From an uncultured Pseudohongiella sp. (GTDB lineage: Bacteria > Pseudomonadota > Gammaproteobacteria > Pseudomonadales > Pseudohongiellaceae), in the NCBI GenBank assembly GCA_902531515.1, contig CACAEJ010000013.1:1-48327 (forward strand): a stretch of DNA of 48,327 bases, read 5' to 3'. Below, in pieces: positions 48,289 through 48,327 of the stretch. Position 1 is the stretch's first letter, and each line of letters opens with the position of its first letter. The position numbers and the translations under genes are program-made. The notes beneath the pieces are model-generated. The model was given only the letters and a program-made list of their open reading frames with translations, did not search any database and was not told the origin of the DNA.

Positions 48289-48327
48289 CATATACCTTTG
48301 TATATATTGTTTAATTTACAAATATAT
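48289..48327. repeat. AT-rich inverted repeat upstream of the recombinase
   Basis: TTTGTATATAT (near 48297) and the partly complementary TTTACAAATATAT (near 48315) form an imperfect inverted repeat 15-50 bp before the recombinase start, at the window edge. It might be a promoter/operator or a recombination site. Truncated by the window, so low certainty. Confidence 0.3.

Overview
The window looks like the chromosome of a free-living, moderately AT-rich gammaproteobacterium, probably marine. The main reason is gene order. From purB (about 12.7 kb) to the Bax-inhibitor/YccA gene (about 32.4 kb) I see purB-hflD-mnmA-nudJ, rluE, cspD/clpS-clpA, infA-bpt-aat-trxB, ftsK-lolA-crcB-serS-cysG, tusBCD, yccA and tRNA-Ser. 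This is the order I recall from Pseudomonas and, in pieces, from E. coli. The taxon is inferred from synteny and protein similarity recognised by eye; no database was searched.

Layout. 1-178: start of an unidentified membrane protein leaving the window. 345-2921: PEP carboxylase. 2925-7486 (minus): probable operon of a secreted epoxide hydrolase, an AbgT-type transporter and a secreted TPR protein. 7641-11562: msrA, a cytosolic-type 5'-nucleotidase (apparently with a non-canonical start codon), a TauE/SafE permease, cysH and thrH. 11601-16332 (minus): operon nudJ-mnmA-hflD-purB-roxA. 16458-17676: moaC-moaD-moaE, followed by convergent rluE. 18324-21566: divergent cspD and clpS-clpA. 21588-24271 (minus): trxB-aat-bpt-infA, in which bpt is broken by two small frameshifts. 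24514-30546: ftsK-lolA-crcB-serS-cysG. 30579-32363 (minus): tusD-tusC-tusB and the YccA-like gene. 32647-32736: tRNA-Ser(UGA).

The most unusual region begins at the tRNA. The last 29 bp of tRNA-Ser are repeated exactly at 37613-37641, which brackets a 4.9-kb integrated island. It has tandem TAGGGCAAT repeats at both ends and an inverted TTATGGCAC repeat near the right end. It carries five unrecognised genes: two small tandem paralogues, two orphan proteins, and a 602-residue protein with a clear GHKL (Hsp90/MutL/gyrase-type) ATPase domain. It encodes no integrase, so it appears to be a non-autonomous mobile element with an uncharacterised, possibly defence-related, cargo.

Right of the island lies a region geared to the cell envelope: a SurE nucleotidase with a signal peptide, divergent from a secreted e(P4)-type phosphatase; then an apparent operon of a DUF885 lipoprotein peptidase, a beta-lactamase-fold hydrolase with SxxR in place of SxxK, a small unknown protein and a polytopic membrane protein; then the periplasmic protease Prc. 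The window ends with a complete tyrosine recombinase gene beside an AT-rich inverted repeat. Linked themes are sulfur metabolism (TauE/SafE, cysH, cysG, tusDCB, mnmA), protein quality control (ClpS/ClpA/Aat, Prc, MsrA) and extracellular nucleotide and peptide scavenging.
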